Positions 43,868 through 52,414 are shown, counted from the stretch's first letter. The stretch is 64,000 nt of DNA from Azospirillum agricola (GCF_017876095.1 NZ_JAGINM010000025.1:1-64000); one strand, 5' to 3'. The notes: a model not told the origin generated them from the sequence alone. Made by a program: numbers and translations.

Positions 43868-44791
43868 ATGACCAGCACCCTGAAGACCACCATCCTCCTC
43901 GCCGCCCTGACGGCCCTGTTCATGACGGTCGGCTTCCTGCTGGGCGGGAAGACCGGCCTGATCGTCGCCTTCGTCGTCGCGCTTGGCATGAATCTCTTCA
44001 GCTACTGGAACTCCGGCGACATGGTGCTGTCGATGTACGGCGCCCGCGAGGTCGACGCCTACTCCGCCCCCGAATATTACGGGATCGTCGCCCGGCTGGC
44101 CGAGCGCGCCGGCCTGCCGATGCCGCGCGTCTTCATCATCGAGAACGACCAGCCCAACGCCTTCGCCACCGGCCGCGACCCGGAGCACGCCGCCGTCGCC
44201 GCCACCACCGGCCTCCTGCGCATGCTGAGCCCGGAGGAGGTCGCCGGGGTGATGGCGCACGAGCTGGCCCATGTGAAGAACCGCGACACGCTGATCATGA
44301 CCGTCACCGCGACCATCGCCGGCGCCGTGTCGATGCTGGCGAATTTCGGCCTGTTCTTCGGCGGCTCCAGCAACGACGAACGCGGCGGCAACCCGCTGGG
44401 CATGGTCGGCGCCATCCTGGCGGCGGTGCTGGCGCCCATCGCCGCCTCGCTGGTGCAGATGGCGATCAGCCGCACCCGCGAGTACGAGGCCGACCGCATC
44501 GGCGCCGAGATCTGCGGCCGTCCCCTGTGGCTGGCCGACGCGCTGACCAACATCCACAACGCCGCCAACCACATCCCCAATTATCAGGCCGCGGCCCATC
44601 CGGCGACCGCCCACCTGTTCATCGCCAACCCGCTGAGCGGCGCCAGCCTGTCCAACCTGTTCTCCACCCACCCCGACATGGGCGAGCGGGTGCGCCGCCT
44701 GCGGGCGATGGCGGTCCCCCCGGCGGGCCACGCCCAGCCGCGCGGCGGCTTCATGCCCCAGCGCCGGAACCGCCCCGGCCCCTGGGGCTGA
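43868..44791 (+). CDS. htpX: Membrane zinc metalloprotease HtpX
   Basis: A 307-residue M48 protease. Two N-terminal transmembrane helices (residues 8-55) precede VMAHELAHVKNRDTL (zinc HExxH near residue 136); two more helices lie at about 145-200, and SRTREYEADRIGAEICG supplies the third ligand Glu. HtpX degrades misfolded membrane proteins at the cytoplasmic face together with FtsH. The length is a little over the E. coli enzyme because of a Pro/Arg-rich tail. It diverges from the SdhAF4-like gene. Confidence 0.94.
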   Translation: MTSTLKTTILLAALTALFMTVGFLLGGKTGLIVAFVVALGMNLFSYWNSGDMVLSMYGAREVDAYSAPEYYGIVARLAERAGLPMPRVFIIENDQPNAFATGRDPEHAAVAATTGLLRMLSPEEVAGVMAHELAHVKNRDTLIMTVTATIAGAVSMLANFGLFFGGSSNDERGGNPLGMVGAILAAVLAPIAASLVQMAISRTREYEADRIGAEICGRPLWLADALTNIHNAANHIPNYQAAAHPATAHLFIANPLSGASLSNLFSTHPDMGERVRRLRAMAVPPAGHAQPRGGFMPQRRNRPGPWG

Positions 44792-44887
44792 GGGGGAGCC
44801 CCGGCGGTTAGGGGATTGCGCGCCGGAGGGGTTGGCGACTACCTTTCCGGCACCGCACAACCACCATGTCCGCCAGGGGTCGCCCGC

Positions 44888-45820
44888 ATGTCCGTCGCCG
44901 AGAAATACCGGCTCGTCACCCGTTCCGACTTCGACGGTCTGGTCTGCGCCGTCCTGCTGAAGGAGCTGGGCATCCTGGACGAGATCAAGTTCGTCCACCC
45001 CAAGGACATGCAGGACGGCAAGATCGAGATCACCGACCGCGACATCACCACCAACCTGCCCTACGTCGACGGCGCCCATCTGGTCTTCGACCACCATCTG
45101 TCGGAAACCATCCGCGTCGGCGAGAAGCCGAACTACGTCATCGACCCCAAGGCGCCCTCGGCGGCGCGCGTCGTCTACGATTACTACGGCGGCAAGGAGC
45201 GTTTCCCGACCATCTCCGACGAGATGATGCGGGCGGTCGATCAGGCCGATTCCGCGCGCTACGACCGCGACGACATCCTGAACCCGACCGGCTGGACCCT
45301 GCTGAACTTCCTGATGGACGCGCGCACCGGGCTGGGCCGCTTCCGCGAGTTCCGCGTGTCGAACTACCAGTTGATGATGGACCTCATCGACTATTGCCGG
45401 AACCACAGCATCGACGAGATCCTGGCCCTGCCCGACGTCAGGGAGCGGGTCGAGCTGTACAGCCAGCACGCCGAACCGTTCGTCGACCAGCTCAAGCGCT
45501 GCTCGACCGTGCGCGGCAACGTCGTCGTCCTCGACCTGCGCAACGAGGAGACGATCTACGCCGGCAACCGCTTCATGATCTACGCGCTGTATCCCGACAC
45601 CAACGTGTCGATCCACGTGCTGTGGGGCCTGAAGCAGCAGAACACCGTGCTGGCCTGCGGCAAGTCGATCATCAACCGCTCGTCGAAGACCGACATCGGC
45701 CCGCTGATGCTGGAGTATGGCGGCGGCGGCCACCAGGCGGCCGGCACCTGCCAGGTTCCCAACGACCAGGCCGAGGCGGCGCTCGACGCCATCGTCGCCC
45801 GCATGCGGGCGGACGGCTGA
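44888..45820 (+). CDS. DHH-superfamily phosphoesterase (exopolyphosphatase-like)
   Basis: A 310-residue protein. Motif I is RSDFDGLVCAVLL, the DHH motif is LVFDHHLSET near residue 67, and the DHHA1 domain ends with EYGGGGHQAAGTCQVP. The fold is that of NrnA-type oligoribonuclease/pAp phosphatases and exopolyphosphatase-related proteins; which substrate is used cannot be told. ATG 44888 begins MSVAEKYRL; the frame is open further upstream without family likeness. The next gene starts 19 bases after the stop. Confidence 0.85.
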   Translation: MSVAEKYRLVTRSDFDGLVCAVLLKELGILDEIKFVHPKDMQDGKIEITDRDITTNLPYVDGAHLVFDHHLSETIRVGEKPNYVIDPKAPSAARVVYDYYGGKERFPTISDEMMRAVDQADSARYDRDDILNPTGWTLLNFLMDARTGLGRFREFRVSNYQLMMDLIDYCRNHSIDEILALPDVRERVELYSQHAEPFVDQLKRCSTVRGNVVVLDLRNEETIYAGNRFMIYALYPDTNVSIHVLWGLKQQNTVLACGKSIINRSSKTDIGPLMLEYGGGGHQAAGTCQVPNDQAEAALDAIVARMRADG

Positions 45821-45839
45821 CTCCACCCTTTCCCCCATC

Positions 45840-46556
45840 ATGCTGACCACCCACCGCATCTTCTCCGAGGCGTGGCTGGCCGACCTGTCGGCCGACACGC
45901 CCCGCGAGCGGGCTCTCGACAGCGCCCGGCCGGTGATCGACGCGGCGCTGCGGCGGATCGCCGAGGCCCTCGGCCAGTGGCGCGCCCAGGCGGAGGCGCT
46001 GGGCGCCAGCGGCGACCCGGCCCACATCACCCCGCTGCTGCGCACGGAAACCGAGGGGCTGCCGCGGGCGGCCGAGGCGGCGGACAGCGCCGTCCACGAC
46101 GTCATGCAGCGGGTCGCCTTCAAGCGGCGGGAGCTGATGCCTCTGTTCCCGCCGCTGCTCGACCGCATCCACCCGGCGCACGCGGAGGCCGCGCTCCATT
46201 GCGGCGCGGCGCGCTGGCGGCTGATGGCGCTGCGGGTCCTGGCCGATCCCGGTGGCCCGTCCAGCCCGATCCAGGGCTACGGCACCCGCTACGTGAAGAG
46301 CGACCGTTTCGACGCCCGCGCCCTCCAAAGCCTCAGCGCCGCCGACCGCGTCCGCGCCGACCGGGCGCTGAAGCGGCTGGGCGAGAGCCCCATCCCGGAG
46401 GAGCTGGATCTGCGCCCGCTGGAGGGGCACGACGGCCTGTGGACGATGAAGGCGGGTGGCCGAAACCGCTTCATCCTGCGCATCGGCCAGGACCGGCGCG
46501 GACCGCACTATGTGATCGAGGATGCCGGGCCGGCGGGTGGCGTGGAGGCGCCCTGA
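45840..46556 (+). CDS. Unknown protein with RelE/ParE-like C-terminal domain
   Basis: A 238-residue protein. The first 140 residues are helical and not recognised (FSEAWLADLSADTPRERALD and onward). The last 80 (FDARALQSLSAADRVRADRA, LDLRPLEGHDGLWTMKAGGR, HYVIEDAG) read like the beta-sheet core of RelE/ParE/HigB ribonuclease-type toxins. No antitoxin gene is adjacent. It follows the DHH gene closely and is probably co-transcribed. Whether the C-terminal fold has any toxin activity is unknown. Confidence 0.65.
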   Translation: MLTTHRIFSEAWLADLSADTPRERALDSARPVIDAALRRIAEALGQWRAQAEALGASGDPAHITPLLRTETEGLPRAAEAADSAVHDVMQRVAFKRRELMPLFPPLLDRIHPAHAEAALHCGAARWRLMALRVLADPGGPSSPIQGYGTRYVKSDRFDARALQSLSAADRVRADRALKRLGESPIPEELDLRPLEGHDGLWTMKAGGRNRFILRIGQDRRGPHYVIEDAGPAGGVEAP

Positions 46557-46589
46557 ACAGGCGGTTGTTTGCATCGCCTTTTATTTTCT

Positions 46590-46698
46590 GACACAGATGA
46601 ACACAGAGAGACACAGATAAAAAATATCGATTCTTTCTTCGGGACGGCGTTCACCCCGAAGAAAAATTCATCTGTGTCTCTCTGTGTTCATCTGTGTC
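46590..46698. repeat. Long nested inverted repeat (109 bp)
   Basis: The arms 46590-46618 and 46670-46698 are perfect 29-base inverted copies built from ACACAGATGA / ACACAGAGAG units. Inside lies a second perfect 10-bp stem, TTTCTTCGGG (46634-46643) against CCCGAAGAAA (46655-46664). The sequence is AT-richer than its surroundings. It lies between two convergent genes and can act as a terminator for both. The structure is unlike the GC-rich repeats at 24.8 and 31.7 kb. Confidence 0.9.
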
Positions 46699-46713
46699 CA
46701 AACATCCTTGCCT

Positions 46714-47694
46714 TCAAATCCCCGCCACGCCCCACAGCAGCAGGGCGACCAGCCCGACCAGGATCAGCGCGGCCACCGCGTAGAGCGCCAGCGCCCGCCC
46801 GATGTCGGCGGGGGTGACGCGGGCGCGGCCGTCGCCGATCCACGGCTCGGTGATGACCACGCCGCCGTCGCGGTGCGGACCGCCCAGCGACAGCCCGAGC
46901 GCCCCGGCCATCGCCGCGATCGGCCAGCCCATGTTCAGCGACGGGTGCTTGCGGGCGTCGCGCGCCAGGGCGCGGAAGGCGCCGCCGCCCTTGGCCGAGA
47001 CGAAGGGGGCCGCCAGCGCCAGCAGCAGCGCCGCCAGCCGCGCCGGCAGCGCGTTCAGCGCGTCGTCCAGCGTCGCGGCGGTCGAGCCGAAGCGCCGGTG
47101 CCGCACGCCGGGGCTGCCCAGCGCCGCGTCGGCCCCGTCCATCGCCGTCCACACCAGCAGCCCCGGCACGCCGAGCAGCGCGTAGGCGAAGACCGGCGCC
47201 ACCAGCTTGCGGTCGAAGGCGCGGGCGGCGGCCTCCACCGCGGCGCGGGCGACGCCATGCTCGTCCAGCCCGTAGGCGTGGCGCCGGGTCAGCCCCTGCA
47301 CCGCCTCCTGGCCGGCGCTGACCCCGCCCGTCTCCAGGGCGCGCCGCACCGCGCGCACCCTGGTCCAGGCGGCGCGCCCGCGCAGGCCGCACAGCAGGAC
47401 CAGCAGCTCCAGCAGCCAGCCGCGCCCGAACGAGCCGATCCACTCGACGGCCAGCCCGGTCCCGGCGGCCATCAGCACCAGCGCCAGCACCACCAGCGCG
47501 CCGCGCACCATCCGGTCGGTGTCGCCGCGCCCGGCCCGGTTCAGCCGGGCGTCGGCGGCGTTGCAGAAGCGGACGGCGAGCCGCGCCGGGTCGGGAAGAA
47601 TCCGGTCCAGCCAGTCGCCGAAGACCGCCTCGATCGCCAGCGCCAGAAGCAGGATCAGCAGCGGGCCGGGACCGCCGAAGGCTGTGCCGAACAT
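46714..47694 (-). CDS. CobD/CbiB-family cobalamin biosynthesis protein
   Basis: A 326-residue polytopic membrane protein. FGSTAATLDDALNALPARL, TAMDGADAALGSP and ARDARKHPSLNMGWPIAAMA are the conserved blocks of adenosylcobinamide-phosphate synthase (CobD/CbiB), which attaches aminopropanol phosphate to cobyric acid. The LNMGWPIAAMAGALG variant of the usual SPNAGWPMAAMAGALG and the absence of other cob genes leave some doubt whether it is the main CobD. It begins 19 bases after the ankyrin gene on the same strand. Confidence 0.82.
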   Translation of the reverse strand: MFGTAFGGPGPLLILLLALAIEAVFGDWLDRILPDPARLAVRFCNAADARLNRAGRGDTDRMVRGALVVLALVLMAAGTGLAVEWIGSFGRGWLLELLVLLCGLRGRAAWTRVRAVRRALETGGVSAGQEAVQGLTRRHAYGLDEHGVARAAVEAAARAFDRKLVAPVFAYALLGVPGLLVWTAMDGADAALGSPGVRHRRFGSTAATLDDALNALPARLAALLLALAAPFVSAKGGGAFRALARDARKHPSLNMGWPIAAMAGALGLSLGGPHRDGGVVITEPWIGDGRARVTPADIGRALALYAVAALILVGLVALLLWGVAGI

Positions 47695-47713
47695 CGCCGC
47701 CTCTCCCGTGGCG

Positions 47714-48277
47714 TCAGCGCGCGCCGGCCTGGCGCAGCAGGCTGGTCACGCGGGCGTTGCGGCCGTCCTCGGCCCAGTTCATCGCCGTGCGCCCGGTGAA
47801 GTCGGAGCGGTCCACCTTGGCCCCGCCCTTCAGCAGCCGGTCGACGAGGTCGGCCCGGCCGCCGCGCGCGGCGGCCATCAGCGGGGTCATCCCCTCGCGG
47901 TTGTCCTGGTCGACCTTGGCGCCCTTCTTCAGCAGCAGGTCGAGGATCTCGAAATGCCCGCCCTCCACCGCCGCCAGCAGCGGCGTGTTGCCGGCCTTGT
48001 CGGCGCGGTTGACGTTGGCGCCGCCGTCCAGCAGCGTGCCGACGATCGACGGGTTCCCCGCGATGACCGAGGTCAGCAGGGCGGTGCGCCCGTGGATGTC
48101 GGTCTGGTTGGGGTTGTCGCCCCGCAGCAGCGCCGACTTCAGCTTGGACAGGTCGCCCTGGTTCACCGCCTGCATGACGCCGGTGTCCTGGAACAGGCTG
48201 ATCTGGGCATGGGCCGGGACATGGGCCGAAACGCTCAGCCCGGCGGCGAACAGGCACGCAATCAGCAGCCGTTTCAT
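47714..48277 (-). CDS. Exported ankyrin-repeat protein
   Basis: A 187-residue periplasmic protein: signal peptide to about AHAQ (residue 25), then five ankyrin repeats (for example DIHGRTALLTSVIAGNPSIV, KAGNTPLLAAVEGGHFEILD, REGMTPLMAAARGGRADLVD). Ankyrin stacks bind proteins. It is followed at 19 bases by the cobD-family gene, so the pair is probably one transcript. The biological link is not evident. Confidence 0.87.
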   Translation of the reverse strand: MKRLLIACLFAAGLSVSAHVPAHAQISLFQDTGVMQAVNQGDLSKLKSALLRGDNPNQTDIHGRTALLTSVIAGNPSIVGTLLDGGANVNRADKAGNTPLLAAVEGGHFEILDLLLKKGAKVDQDNREGMTPLMAAARGGRADLVDRLLKGGAKVDRSDFTGRTAMNWAEDGRNARVTSLLRQAGAR

Positions 48278-48391
48278 GGCGGGTGTCCTTCCTTGACAGC
48301 GAGATGGGCCGGATACTAGCCAAAAGGGCCGACCCTCAAAAGGATCTATGCTCGGCCGCCCGGTCTTTTCCACCCTCGCCCGACGGACATC

Positions 48392-48541
48392 ATGCCGCGC
48401 AACCCGCTCGCCCGTCACATCGCGCTGTTCCTGCTGGTCAAGGCCGCGCTGATCGCGCTCGGCCTCTGGTGGTTCCTGGCCTCCATGCCGGAGCCGCGCG
48501 GCGCGGCACCGCCGCCGCCCGCCGCCGCCGGGAAGCCCTGA
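48392..48541 (+). CDS. Small single-helix membrane protein, CydP-like
   Basis: A 49-residue frame beginning MPRNPLARHIALFLLVKAAL. One transmembrane helix (about residues 8-30, ending GLWWFLA) is followed by a Pro/Ala tail. The basic start, the LVKAAL run and the WW pair resemble CydP, the small extra subunit of cytochrome oxidases. No oxidase gene is in the window. It is shorter than usual gene-finding cut-offs; the codon pattern and clean membrane topology speak for a real gene. Confidence 0.55.
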   Translation: MPRNPLARHIALFLLVKAALIALGLWWFLASMPEPRGAAPPPPAAAGKP

Positions 48542-48626
48542 CGGAACCTCCGTGCGTCCGGCGGGTTGGATTCGGGCCGTTGGATTCGGGCCGACGGAAC
48601 GAGCACGCGAACGGAGGGGTGGAAGC

Positions 48627-49262
48627 ATGGCCGACAGCACCGACACCAACCAGACGATCGATTCCAGCGCCTGGACGGGCGAGGCGGAGGCCGGCGGAGC
48701 GGCGCCGCGCGGCAGCGTCCGCGAGGCGGTCGCCGTCTTCGACAGCCGCGATTCCCTCCAGCAGGCCATCGACGACCTGACGATGGCCGGCTTCCAGCGC
48801 CACGAGCTGAGCCTGCTCGCCAACGACCAGACCATCCGCGACCGGCTGGGCCATGTCCCGCAACAGGTCGAGGATCTGGCCCACGACCCCGACGCCCCGC
48901 GCCAGTCCTTCGTCTCGCCGGAGGACATCGGCAGCGGCAAGGGCGTCGCCGTCGGCTTCCCCGCCTATGTCGGCGCCATCCTGGCGACCGGAGCCGTGCT
49001 GGCGACCGGCGGCACCGCGCTGGCCGCGGCGGCGGCGGCGGCGGCGGCCGGGGTGGGCAGCGGCGCGGCCGGCTCCTACCTGTCGCAATGGCTGACCGAC
49101 AAGCGCAACGAGCCGATGCTCCAGCACCTCGACAAGGGCGGCATCCTGCTGTGGGTCAACATCGGCGACGCGGCGCGCGAGCGGGCGGCGGTCGAGATCC
49201 TGAACCGCCACGCCGTCCGCCCGGCCGAGGTCCACGAGGTCGCCCAGGCCGGGTCCGACTGA
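48627..49262 (+). CDS. General-stress YflT-like protein with Gly/Ala-rich membrane segment
   Basis: A 211-residue protein. Residues 30-60 (EAVAVFDSRDSLQQAIDDLT, MAGFQRHELSLLAND) match the N-terminal YflT/GsiB-type 'general stress' fold that opens many membrane stress proteins. A long Ala/Gly-rich hydrophobic region (about 108-150) could form a hairpin in the membrane. The C-terminal part repeats a ferredoxin-like pattern (GILLWVNIGDAARERAAVEI). ATG 48627 stands behind GGAGGGG. No function is established. Confidence 0.75.
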   Translation: MADSTDTNQTIDSSAWTGEAEAGGAAPRGSVREAVAVFDSRDSLQQAIDDLTMAGFQRHELSLLANDQTIRDRLGHVPQQVEDLAHDPDAPRQSFVSPEDIGSGKGVAVGFPAYVGAILATGAVLATGGTALAAAAAAAAAGVGSGAAGSYLSQWLTDKRNEPMLQHLDKGGILLWVNIGDAARERAAVEILNRHAVRPAEVHEVAQAGSD

Positions 49263-49391
49263 GTCCGCCAGCAGCCCTGCCGGGTGCCGGAGAAGCCCTG
49301 CGGAGCGCGCCGGGCAGCCCATTGACCCACGTCATGGGTGCGCGGCGCGCCCTTGCGCTATGGTCCGGGGATCGCATCCGGAGATCCCCCC

Positions 49392-50162
49392 TTGGACGCC
49401 CTGTCGCTGCTGCAAGACGGCCTCAACCACTGCGCCCTGGTCATCGACCGCGACGGCGGCTTCCTGCTGGCCCTGCTGTCGGCCGGGCTGGTCGGCGGCG
49501 CCACCCATTGCAGCGGCATGTGCGGCCCCTTCGTGCTGGCCCAGGTGTCCGCCCGGCTGGAGCATGTCCCGGCGGCGCGCATGTCGGAGCTCCACCGCCT
49601 GACCGGGGCGGCCGTTCTTCCCTACCATCTCGGGCGCGGGACGACCTACGCGCTGATCGGCGCGGTCGCCGCCTCGGTCGCCGGCCATGTCGGCGCCCTG
49701 CCCGGCCTGCGCTGGCTGTCGGTCGGGCTTCTGGCCTTCGCCGCGCTGTTCTTCCTCGGCTACGCGGCGAAGAGCCTGGCGGCGTGGCTGCCCCGGCTCC
49801 GGATCGCATCCGGCGCGCCGGTCCAGCGCTGGTGGGGCGACCGGGTGTCGCGCCTCGCCCGCCCGCTGTTCGGCAACCCGACGGGGTGGCGCGGCTACGG
49901 GCTGGGGGTGGCGCTCGGCTTCATCCCCTGCGGGCTTCTCTACGGCGCGGTCGCCGTCGCGGCGGCCAGCGGCAGCGCGCTGACCGGCGCGCTCGGCATG
50001 GCCGCCTTCGCCGTCGGCACGGTGCCGGGCCTGCTGGCGGTCGGTCTCGCCGGGCACCTCGCCGGGCGGACCTGGAGGACGGCGGTCGCCCGCGTCGCGC
50101 CGGCGATCATGCTGGTCAACGCGGGCGTGCTCGGCTGGATGGCCTGGAAGCTGGTCGCCTGA
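49392..50162 (+). CDS. Sulfite exporter TauE/SafE-family membrane protein
   Basis: A 256-residue protein with six to seven hydrophobic helices. The motif GGATHCSGMCGPFVL near residue 38 and GFIPCGLLYGAVAVAA near residue 176 are typical of the DsbD/CcdA-like branch of the TauE family, often placed beside cytochrome oxidase maturation genes and thought to move metal or thiols. The start is TTG at 49392 behind GGAGAT; no ATG fits. The neighbouring CydP-like peptide would agree with a respiratory role, but this is weak evidence. Confidence 0.8.
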   Translation: MDALSLLQDGLNHCALVIDRDGGFLLALLSAGLVGGATHCSGMCGPFVLAQVSARLEHVPAARMSELHRLTGAAVLPYHLGRGTTYALIGAVAASVAGHVGALPGLRWLSVGLLAFAALFFLGYAAKSLAAWLPRLRIASGAPVQRWWGDRVSRLARPLFGNPTGWRGYGLGVALGFIPCGLLYGAVAVAAASGSALTGALGMAAFAVGTVPGLLAVGLAGHLAGRTWRTAVARVAPAIMLVNAGVLGWMAWKLVA

Positions 50163-50397
50163 CCCCTTTCCTCCGGACCCGGTGCGCAAAGCTTTGCCCT
50201 TGGTGAGCGGCGCTCCCCGGTGTACACCTGCCCCTCATGAAGGCGAGCCCAAGTACCACCTGCATCCCGCTCTCACGCGCCTGACGCGGAGAGCGTGAAC
50301 GCGAGCGGCCTAGCAAGGTTGCCCGCGCTGGTCGCCTGCGCCCACGCGCAGGCGGGACGCCGCCGGTTCGGCGCCTCACACGCAGTGAGTGGCTCAC

Positions 50398-51033
50398 ATG
50401 GAAAACGTCTTCGAAAGCCCGTTCAAGGGCATCCCTCTGGAAAAGCAGGTTACCAACCCGAACATCATCGTCGGCCGGTACAGCTATTATTCCGGCTATT
50501 ATCATGGCCACGGTTTCGATGACTGCGCCCGCTTCCTTCTGCCGGACGAAGGCGTCGACAGGCTGGTGATCGGCAGCTTCTGCTCGATCGGGTCCGGCGC
50601 GGCGTTCATCATGGCGGGCAACCAGGGCCACCGGAACGACTGGATCAGCACCTTTCCCTTCTTCTGGATGCCCGAGGCGCCGGCATTCGCCGGCGCGCGG
50701 AACGGCTATCGGCCGGCGGGCGACACGGTGGTCGGCAACGACGTCTGGATCGGCTCGGAGGCGATCGTCATGCCCGGCGTCACCATCGGCGACGGCGCCG
50801 TGATCGGCACGAGGTCGCTGGTGACGCGGGACGTCGAGCCCTACGCCATCGTGGGCGGCAACCCGGCCAGGGTGATCCGGAAACGCTTCGACGACGGCCT
50901 CGTCGCGTTGCTTCTCGAGATGAAATGGTGGGACTGGTCCGACGACCAGTTGCGGGGCGCCATGCCGATCCTGACCAGCGGCGACGTCGCGGCGCTTCAC
51001 CGTCACTGGCAAGACGCGATCGAGCGCAGTTGA
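50398..51033 (+). CDS. catB: Type B (xenobiotic) chloramphenicol O-acetyltransferase
   Basis: A 211-residue left-handed beta-helix acetyltransferase, full length for CatB. MENVFESPFKGIPLEKQV, SYYSGYYHGHGFDDCARFL, GSFCSIGSGAAFIMAGNQGH and DVWIGSEAIVMPGVTIG are near-diagnostic of the CatB/XAT family. The enzyme acetylates chloramphenicol with acetyl-CoA. The gene lies among ordinary genes, without integron or transposon signs, so it is probably an intrinsic gene of this lineage. An in-frame GTG at 50389 exists, but ATG 50398 matches the family start. Confidence 0.9.
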   Translation: MENVFESPFKGIPLEKQVTNPNIIVGRYSYYSGYYHGHGFDDCARFLLPDEGVDRLVIGSFCSIGSGAAFIMAGNQGHRNDWISTFPFFWMPEAPAFAGARNGYRPAGDTVVGNDVWIGSEAIVMPGVTIGDGAVIGTRSLVTRDVEPYAIVGGNPARVIRKRFDDGLVALLLEMKWWDWSDDQLRGAMPILTSGDVAALHRHWQDAIERS

Positions 51034-51151
51034 CGCGGCCGTGCCCGCTCCGCTCCCGTTCGGCCGGGAGCCGGGCGGGCACAACCGGCACCGGCGGGCG
51101 TCCGCTGGGAAACGGAGCGGCCAAACGGAACGGTGGTTTCCGCCCGAATCC

Positions 51152-52039
51152 TCAGTGCGTCGCCCGCCCTCCCCTCAACGCCTGCCCGAGCGGGATTTCG
51201 CCGCTGCCCGGCTTGAGGGGCTGCTGCTGGCTTTCGTGCGGCGACCAGCCGGCCAGATAGAGGATCTGGAAGGTCACCGGGATGCGCCCGTCCGGCTCGG
51301 CGTACAGCTCGGCGTAGCGCCGCGCCGCGTCGAACAGCAGCCCGCGCGTCGCCGGAACCTTGCGGCGGGCCAGCACCGTGTTCGTCTCGCCCATGCCGCG
51401 CAGCTCGCGCATCAGGGCGAAGGCGTCGGAGTAGGTGACGGTCAGCGTGTCGCTGTCCACCACCGGCAGGGCGAAGCCGGCGCGCTGGAGCAGGCCGCCG
51501 GCGTCCTTGATCTCGGCGAAGGGCGACACGCGCGGCGACACGCCGCCGGCCTGTTCGAGTTCCGCCTCGTACAGGCAGCGGCGCAGCTCGAACAGGGTCT
51601 CCCCGCCCAGCATGGCGCCGCAGAAGAAACCGTCCGGCTTCAGCGCCTGACGGATCTGCACCAGCGCGCCCGGCAGGTCGTTGACCCAGTGAAGGCTGAG
51701 GTTGCTCACCACCAGATCGAAGCTGCCGGGGGCGAAGGGCAGGAACTCCTCGTCGGCGGCGATTCCGCGCGCCACCCGCGCGAAGCCCGGCGACAGGTCG
51801 CAGGCGACGAGACGCTCGATCCCCTTGCGCCCGGCCAGCGCCCGGCCGACCGCCCCGTCGTGGCAGCCGACGTCGAGCGCCATCGGGAAGGGACGCAGCA
51901 CATCCTCCAGCCGGTCGGCCAGACGCTCCGCGACCTCGTCGAACAGGAAGGAATGGTTGGTGAATTCGGAGACGGCGCGGTCGCGGCGGCGGCGAACGAG
52001 CGCGCGGTCGAAGACGGTCATGCTGTCGGAACTGGCCAT
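51152..52039 (-). CDS. BioC/NDUFAF5-like SAM-dependent methyltransferase
   Basis: A 295-residue class I methyltransferase. It begins FDRALVRRRRDRAV, has the SAM loop MALDVGCHDGAVGRAL near residue 55, DLVVSNLSLHWVNDLPGAL and a long C-terminal half with SDAFALMRELRGMGE. The whole sequence resembles alphaproteobacterial homologs of NDUFAF5, which modify an arginine of respiratory complex I in mitochondria. That role is inferred from family likeness. It lies divergent from fliQ. Confidence 0.85.
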   Translation of the reverse strand: MASSDSMTVFDRALVRRRRDRAVSEFTNHSFLFDEVAERLADRLEDVLRPFPMALDVGCHDGAVGRALAGRKGIERLVACDLSPGFARVARGIAADEEFLPFAPGSFDLVVSNLSLHWVNDLPGALVQIRQALKPDGFFCGAMLGGETLFELRRCLYEAELEQAGGVSPRVSPFAEIKDAGGLLQRAGFALPVVDSDTLTVTYSDAFALMRELRGMGETNTVLARRKVPATRGLLFDAARRYAELYAEPDGRIPVTFQILYLAGWSPHESQQQPLKPGSGEIPLGQALRGGRATH

Positions 52040-52128
52040 GGCCGCACTATACCCCAGCGCCGACGGGCGACAACCGTGCTACCATGGGACACCCCCACCT
52101 TCACCGACCGGCAGGGATGCGGATTCGC

Positions 52129-52395
52129 ATGGGCATCGAGGAAGCCATCGGCGTCACCTACGAGGCGCTGATCGTCATCATCAAGATCACCTTCCCGGCG
52201 CTGGCGATCACCACCGCGCTCGCCGCGATCCTGACCATCTTCCAGTCGGTGACCAACATCAACGAGGCCTCGATCCAGCAGGATCTGAAGCTGTTCACGA
52301 CGCTGGCCATCCTGTTCGTCACCGGCCCGGCGATCTTCATCGCGCTGCGCGACTACACGCTGCTGATCTTCGAACGCATCGCCATGCTGCAATAG
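52129..52395 (+). CDS. fliQ: Flagellar export apparatus protein FliQ
   Basis: An 88-residue membrane protein, the normal FliQ length. Two transmembrane helices (about residues 16-40 and 55-80) enclose FQSVTNINEASIQQDLKLF, equivalent to the conserved LQAxTQIxExTL loop, and LRDYTLLIFERI closes it. FliQ is part of the export gate (FliPQR) of the flagellar secretion system. No other flagellar gene is in the window, so it is an orphan. An upstream ATG at 52117 would add four residues. Confidence 0.8.
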   Translation: MGIEEAIGVTYEALIVIIKITFPALAITTALAAILTIFQSVTNINEASIQQDLKLFTTLAILFVTGPAIFIALRDYTLLIFERIAMLQ

Positions 52396-52414
52396 CCGGC
52401 GCGGGCCCTCGCCC

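Noticed and set aside
46714..47713. Cobalamin riboswitch before the cobD-family gene
   Set aside because: The gap to the upstream ankyrin gene is only 19 bases, and no conserved B12-box was recognised before that gene either.
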